From Chryseobacterium aurantiacum (GTDB lineage: Bacteria > Bacteroidota > Bacteroidia > Flavobacteriales > Weeksellaceae), in the NCBI RefSeq assembly GCF_003020585.1, contig NZ_PXUE01000008.1, positions 1-64,000 of the forward strand: DNA of 64,000 bases. Reading direction: 5' to 3'. Each line of letters begins with the position of its first letter. The first letter of the stretch is position 1. This document shows, piece by piece, positions 60,196-64,000 of the stretch. The notes below the pieces were generated by a model. It saw only the letters and a program-made list of their open reading frames with translations, searched no databases and was not told the origin of the DNA. Both the position numbers and the translations under genes were made by a program.

Positions 60196-61401
60196 ATGAA
60201 CAACGTATACATCATAGACTATGTAAGAACTCCTATTTCAAAACTACAGGGAGGATTATCAGAAGTAAGAGCAGATGATTTGGCTGCCATTGTTATCAAA
60301 GAAGTGGTGGCAAGAAACCCTGAAGTTCCTGTAGAGGAAATTGAAGATGTTATTTTCGGATGTGCAAACCAAGCAGGTGAAGATAACAGAAACGTTGCCA
60401 GAATGGGACTTTTATTGGCTGGGCTTCCTTACAAAATTGGAGGAGAAACGGTAAACAGACTTTGTGCTTCAGGAATGTCTGCTGTGGCTAATGCATTCCG
60501 TTCCATTGCATCAGGAGAGGGCGAAATTTACATTGCCGGTGGAGTAGAACACATGACGCGTTCTCCTTACGTAATGTCAAAACCAAGCGCAGCTTTCGGA
60601 AGAGACAGTCAGATGTATGATACAACTTTCGGATGGCGTTTTGTTAATCCGAAGATGAAAGAAATGTATGGCGTTGATGGGATGGGTGAAACAGCAGAAA
60701 ACCTGGCTGATATGCATCAGATAAACAGAGAAGATCAGGATAAATTTGCCCTGTGGTCTCAGCAGAAAGCAACAAAAGCTCAGGAAAGCGGAAGACTGGC
60801 CGAAGAAATTGTAAAAGTTGAAATTCCACAAAGGAAAGGAGAACCTATCATTTTTGAAAAAGACGAATTTATTAAGCCAACCTCATCTATCGAGGGATTA
60901 GGAAAACTTCGTCCGGCTTTCAGAAAAGAAGGAACAGTAACTGCCGGAAATGCTTCAGGAATGAATGACGGTGCTGCCGCTTTAATTTTAGCAAGCGAAG
61001 AAGCTGTAAAAAAATATGGATTGAAACCAAAAGCTAAAATTTTAGGATCTTCCGTAGCAGGAGTAGAACCTAGAATTATGGGAATAGGACCTGTAGAAGC
61101 TACACAAAAACTTTTAAAAAGATTAAACCTTTCCCTGGATGATATAGATGTTATCGAATTAAACGAAGCCTTTGCTGCACAAGCTTTAGCTGTAACAAGA
61201 AGCTTAGGTTTACAGGATGATGACGCAAGAATAAATCCAAATGGCGGAGCTATTGCCATTGGCCATCCACTAGGAGTTTCCGGAGCGAGAATTATTGGTT
61301 CAGCGGCGATGGAGCTTCAGAAGCAAGATAAAAAATATGCATTGTGTACCCTTTGTATCGGTGTAGGACAGGGATACGCAATGGTTATTGAAAAAGTATA
61401 A
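60196..61401 (+). CDS. paaJ: 3-oxoadipyl-CoA thiolase
   Basis: The 401-residue thiolase cleaves 3-oxoadipyl-CoA to acetyl- and succinyl-CoA. It has the Cys nucleophile C90 in NRLCASGMSAV, IELNEAFAAQALAV, NPNGGAIAIGHPLGVSGAR and the second Cys in CTLCIGVGQG. The length and GGVEHMTRSP segment fit PaaJ/PcaF. Confidence 0.93.
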   Translation: MNNVYIIDYVRTPISKLQGGLSEVRADDLAAIVIKEVVARNPEVPVEEIEDVIFGCANQAGEDNRNVARMGLLLAGLPYKIGGETVNRLCASGMSAVANAFRSIASGEGEIYIAGGVEHMTRSPYVMSKPSAAFGRDSQMYDTTFGWRFVNPKMKEMYGVDGMGETAENLADMHQINREDQDKFALWSQQKATKAQESGRLAEEIVKVEIPQRKGEPIIFEKDEFIKPTSSIEGLGKLRPAFRKEGTVTAGNASGMNDGAAALILASEEAVKKYGLKPKAKILGSSVAGVEPRIMGIGPVEATQKLLKRLNLSLDDIDVIELNEAFAAQALAVTRSLGLQDDDARINPNGGAIAIGHPLGVSGARIIGSAAMELQKQDKKYALCTLCIGVGQGYAMVIEKV

Positions 61402-61411
61402 CTTTTTAAAT

Positions 61412-61493
61412 AATGTAACAATGTAACAGTTTACCAATATAACAATATTGAATCTATTGCTAGACTGCTACATTGTTAAATTGGTATATTAAA
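61412..61493. repeat. Palindromic word array, paaJ-paaY
   Basis: TACCAATATAACAAT (61432-61446) pairs with ATTGTTAAATTGGTA (61472-61486) with one mismatch. AATGTAACAATGTAACAG lies upstream. Confidence 0.75.
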
Positions 61494-61503
61494 TTTAAAT
61501 TTT

Positions 61504-62097
61504 ATGAACATCTACTCATACCACGGGATTCGTCCCATTATAAAGAAATCTGCCTACATTCATCCACAGGCAGTTATTATCGGAAATGTGGAAATTGGTG
61601 AAGAAGTCTATATCGGCCCGAATGCCGTTATCCGTGGAGACTGGGGAAAAATTATCATTAAAGACGGAGCCAACGTTCAGGAAAATTGTACCCTGCATGT
61701 TTTTCCTAATATAGAAACAATCCTTGAAGAATCTGCACATATTGGCCACGGAGCGATCATTCACTCCGGTCACATCGGAAAAAATTGCTTAATCGGAATG
61801 AATTCTGTGGTGATGGACAAAGCCTACATTGGTGACGAAAGCATTGTTGGTGCATTGGCTTTTGTGCCTGCCAACTTTAGATGTGAACCCAGAAAACTGA
61901 TTGTAGGAAGCCCTGCAAAAGTCATCCGTGATGTATCCGATGAAATGATCCATTGGAAAACTGAGGGAACAAAGCTATATCAGGAATTGGCGAGAGAAGG
62001 AAAAGAAGCCATACTTCCTTGTGAACCATTTACAGAATATGTACAGCAAATTCCTACGAAAGTGGTGGATTACAGCATCTGGGATGATATTAAATAA
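61504..62097 (+). CDS. paaY: PaaY-like thioesterase/gamma-carbonic-anhydrase fold protein
   Basis: This 197-residue left-handed beta-helix protein has hexapeptide repeats (IIGNVEIGEEVYIGPNAVI) and His ligands in HIGHGAIIHSGHIG, which form a trimeric metal site. PaaY acts as a thioesterase that recycles stalled CoA esters. The C-terminal part EFTEYVQQIPTKVVDYS is typical of the paa set. Confidence 0.9.
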   Translation: MNIYSYHGIRPIIKKSAYIHPQAVIIGNVEIGEEVYIGPNAVIRGDWGKIIIKDGANVQENCTLHVFPNIETILEESAHIGHGAIIHSGHIGKNCLIGMNSVVMDKAYIGDESIVGALAFVPANFRCEPRKLIVGSPAKVIRDVSDEMIHWKTEGTKLYQELAREGKEAILPCEPFTEYVQQIPTKVVDYSIWDDIK

Positions 62098-62114
62098 TAA
62101 CTATAAAATTAAAC

Positions 62115-62942
62115 ATGATCAAGAAAGTTTTCATATTATGCAGTATTCTGTTTGCTGTTAACTTTACAGTGTCTGCACAGACAGAAACAACGAAACCACT
62201 TACCATTGGTGAGGTAAGGACATTAAAATCCAAGGTTTTAAATGAAGAAAGAACATTGAATATTTATCTTCCTCAAGGGTTTGATAAAACTAAATCCTAT
62301 CCCATTATTTATCTTCTGGACGGAAGTGTGAATGAAGATTTTATCCACGTTTCAGGATTGGTACAGTTCTTTAATCAGATGTATTCAATGCCGGCAACAA
62401 TTGTGGTGGGAATTGCAAATATAGACAGAAAAAGAGATTTTACTTTTCACACAGATTTGAAGGATCTACAAAAAGATTACCCTACAACAGGGCATTCTGA
62501 CAAGTTCATCACCTTTCTTGAAAAAGAATTAAAACCCTACATAGAAACTCAGTTTAAAACAACAGATAAATATTTGTTTGGTCAATCATTGGGTGGGCTT
62601 CTGGCAACTGAAATTCTACTGAAAAAGCCTGAAATGTTCAATAACTATTTTATCATCAGTCCAAGTTTATGGTGGGATGATGAAAGTTTATTAAAACAAG
62701 CTCCTCAATTACTTTCAAAATCTCCGGATACTAAAAAATTCGTTTATGTTTCTGTAGGAAAAGGAGAGCATCCGGTAATGGTAAAAGATGCCGAAGCCTG
62801 GTATGATGTTCTTAAAAAATCCAATAAGAAAAACTGGACAATTGAATATAAAATGATGGAAACTGACAATCATGCAACTATTCTTCACAGAAGTTTATAC
62901 GAAGGATTGGTGAAGATGTTTCCATATCAGGAACCGAAATAA
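62115..62942 (+). CDS. Alpha/beta-hydrolase esterase, exported
   Basis: The 275-residue protein has a signal peptide (CSILFAVNFTVSAQ). The fold shows FGQSLGGLLATEILLKKP (Ser nucleophile) and DNHATILHRSL (His). It resembles the esterase-D/IroE-like family that includes ferric-enterobactin esterases and acyl hydrolases. A role in the cytoplasmic PAA pathway is unlikely because it is exported; its place between paaY and paaZ is odd. Confidence 0.85.
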   Translation: MIKKVFILCSILFAVNFTVSAQTETTKPLTIGEVRTLKSKVLNEERTLNIYLPQGFDKTKSYPIIYLLDGSVNEDFIHVSGLVQFFNQMYSMPATIVVGIANIDRKRDFTFHTDLKDLQKDYPTTGHSDKFITFLEKELKPYIETQFKTTDKYLFGQSLGGLLATEILLKKPEMFNNYFIISPSLWWDDESLLKQAPQLLSKSPDTKKFVYVSVGKGEHPVMVKDAEAWYDVLKKSNKKNWTIEYKMMETDNHATILHRSLYEGLVKMFPYQEPK

Positions 62943-63060
62943 ATGTAACAATATAACAATGTGAAAATCTAACAATTATATTATATGATGTTATTCGGAA
63001 CGAAGTAAGAGTCTCATTAGTAAAATGTTAAATGATACATTGATAAATTAAAGTATAAAA
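62943..63060. repeat. TGTAACAAT-word array, esterase-paaZ
   Basis: ATGTAACAATATAACAATG at the left faces TAAAATGTTAAATGATACAT at the right, with a loop that lacks the words. It is imperfect. Confidence 0.6.
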
Positions 63061-63066
63061 TATTTT

Positions 63067-64000
63067 ATGGAAAAACTAAAAAACTATATCTACGGACAAT
63101 GGGTAGAGGGAACCGGAGCCGGAATTCCTTTATACAATGCCGTAACAGGAGAACAGGTAGCAGTTTCCGATACAGAGGGACTAAACTTTGAACAGGCTCT
63201 AGATTATGGTAGGACTGTAGGATACAAAAACCTTTCTTCAATGACGTTTTATGATCGTGGAGAAATGCTGAAAAAGGTAGCGCTTTACCTACTGGAAAGA
63301 AAGAAAAAATACTACGAATTATCTTATAAAACAGGGGCTACACATGTTGATTCATGGGTGGATATTGAAGGAGGTTTCGGAACTTTCTTTACCTATTCAG
63401 GGTTAGCAAAGAGAATGCTTCCTAATACCCCGTTTTGGGTAGATGGAGATACTCAGAAGATTTCTGCAAACGGAACCCATTTGGGAACTCACATTTTAAC
63501 ACCAAGTGAAGGCGTTTCTGTACAGATCAACGCCTACAACTTTCCTGTTTGGGGAATGTTGGAAAAGTTATCCACATCCTTATTGGCAGGGGTGCCATCT
63601 ATTGTAAAGCCATCACCTTTTGGTTCTTACCTTACCAATGTGGTATTTCAGGATATGATTGAAAGTGGAGTATTACCTGAAGGTGCTGTACAATTGGTAT
63701 GCGGAGAACCTGGAAATATTCTGGATTATGTTCAGGATGGAGACTCTGTTTTGTTTACAGGTTCTGCAACTACAGGGAGAAAACTAAAATCTCTACCATC
63801 CGTTGCCGGGAATGCTGTTCGTTTCAATATGGAAGCAGACTCTCTGAACTGTTCAATCCTTGGATTAGAAGCCAAGCCGGGAACCCCTGAATTTGATTTA
63901 TTCATCAAGGAAGTACGTAACGAAATGACCACAAAAGCCGGTCAGAAATGTACAGCCATCAGAAGAATTATTGTTCCGGAACATTTCATTGGTGATGTTC
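63067..64000 (+). CDS. paaZ: Bifunctional oxepin-CoA hydrolase / aldehyde dehydrogenase (partial)
   Basis: The reading frame runs from ATG 63067 past the window end without a stop (311 codons seen). The visible part is the aldehyde dehydrogenase domain: INAYNFPVWGMLEKLSTSLL, VKPSPF, FTGSATTGR and the catalytic Cys in AGQKCTAIRRI. In known PaaZ, a MaoC-type hydratase domain follows and opens the oxepin ring; it lies beyond the window. The length here is thus only about half of the usual 680 or so residues. Confidence 0.92.
   Translation, partial: MEKLKNYIYGQWVEGTGAGIPLYNAVTGEQVAVSDTEGLNFEQALDYGRTVGYKNLSSMTFYDRGEMLKKVALYLLERKKKYYELSYKTGATHVDSWVDIEGGFGTFFTYSGLAKRMLPNTPFWVDGDTQKISANGTHLGTHILTPSEGVSVQINAYNFPVWGMLEKLSTSLLAGVPSIVKPSPFGSYLTNVVFQDMIESGVLPEGAVQLVCGEPGNILDYVQDGDSVLFTGSATTGRKLKSLPSVAGNAVRFNMEADSLNCSILGLEAKPGTPEFDLFIKEVRNEMTTKAGQKCTAIRRIIVPEHFIGDV

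Noticed and set aside
60780..61259. Frame of 159 codons opposite paaJ
   Set aside because: Shadow of a conserved thiolase; the real gene has all catalytic motifs.
53677..63060. Repeats in the paa gaps as a CRISPR array or insertion-sequence ends
   Set aside because: Copies vary too much, have no regular spacers, no cas genes and no transposase; single gaps hold one element each.
1..64000. tRNA, rRNA, prophage or integrated element
   Set aside because: No tRNA T-arm-like GTTCGAATC pattern in a cloverleaf, no rRNA, integrase, transposase or phage gene was seen in reading the window.

Overview
The window looks like a chromosomal segment of a Chryseobacterium-type member of the Flavobacteriia (Weeksellaceae or a close relative). 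This rests on several signs: low GC, Bacteroidetes-type promoters (TTTG, 19 bp, TAnnTTTG), a type IX secretion sorting tail, a bacillithiol gene (bshA), many Bacteroidetes-specific families (DUF2851, DUF4254, DUF4292, DUF1573, GH92, CarboxypepD_reg/beta-barrel proteins) and GG-leader small peptides. The assignment is from remembered family features, not a database search. I see no rRNA, tRNA, insertion sequence, prophage or CRISPR array.

Layout. 1-6.8 kb: a T9SS cargo protein, a DPE2-like 4-alpha-glucanotransferase, two small secreted low-complexity proteins and ferritin. 6.8-13.4 kb: two small membrane proteins, a RecB/AddA-like helicase-nuclease, a tandem pair of related secreted CarboxypepD_reg proteins and a SIMPL protein. 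13.5-26.4 kb, almost all minus strand: GNAT, PspC, DUF2851, bshA and a GH3 hexosaminidase, then ribA, DUF4254, tatA, an EnvC-like LytM factor, DUF4292, a sugar nucleotidyltransferase and a Wzx-like flippase. 26.6-41.7 kb: pyrC, a GH92 mannosidase, two OmpR-type two-component systems, each divergent from an envelope or periplasmic gene across a region with 11-bp-spaced TTAAC repeats, a DECR1-like reductase, an endonuclease/phosphatase-fold enzyme, a TonB-type outer-membrane protein and an M1 peptidase. 41.7-50.1 kb, minus strand: a PAP2-barrel fusion, an M43 lipoprotein protease, a NarL-type two-component system with a 7-TM protein and a conserved unknown, a tiny six-cysteine GG-leader peptide and clpB.

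50.5-64 kb is a phenylacetate catabolism island: a TetR regulator, then paaK-E-A-(unknown secreted protein)-B-C-D-G-H-(unknown)-I-J-Y-(esterase)-Z, with paaZ cut by the window end. PaaK makes phenylacetyl-CoA, PaaABCE epoxidises it, PaaG isomerises it to the oxepin, PaaZ opens the ring, and PaaH and PaaJ finish beta-oxidation. PaaI and PaaY are accessory. A recognisable paaF is not in the window. A perfect palindrome (CTAACAAATGTTAG) sits just after the paaK promoter and is a strong operator candidate for the TetR protein.

The most interesting unexplained signals are: (1) most gaps inside the paa operon carry divergent palindromic arrays built of short words (TGTAACAAT, TACATTGTA and relatives); (2) the 50-residue knottin-like GG-leader peptide beside a sensor module; (3) the TTAAC 11-bp direct repeats shared by the two OmpR-type systems and placed at the -33 position of candidate promoters.
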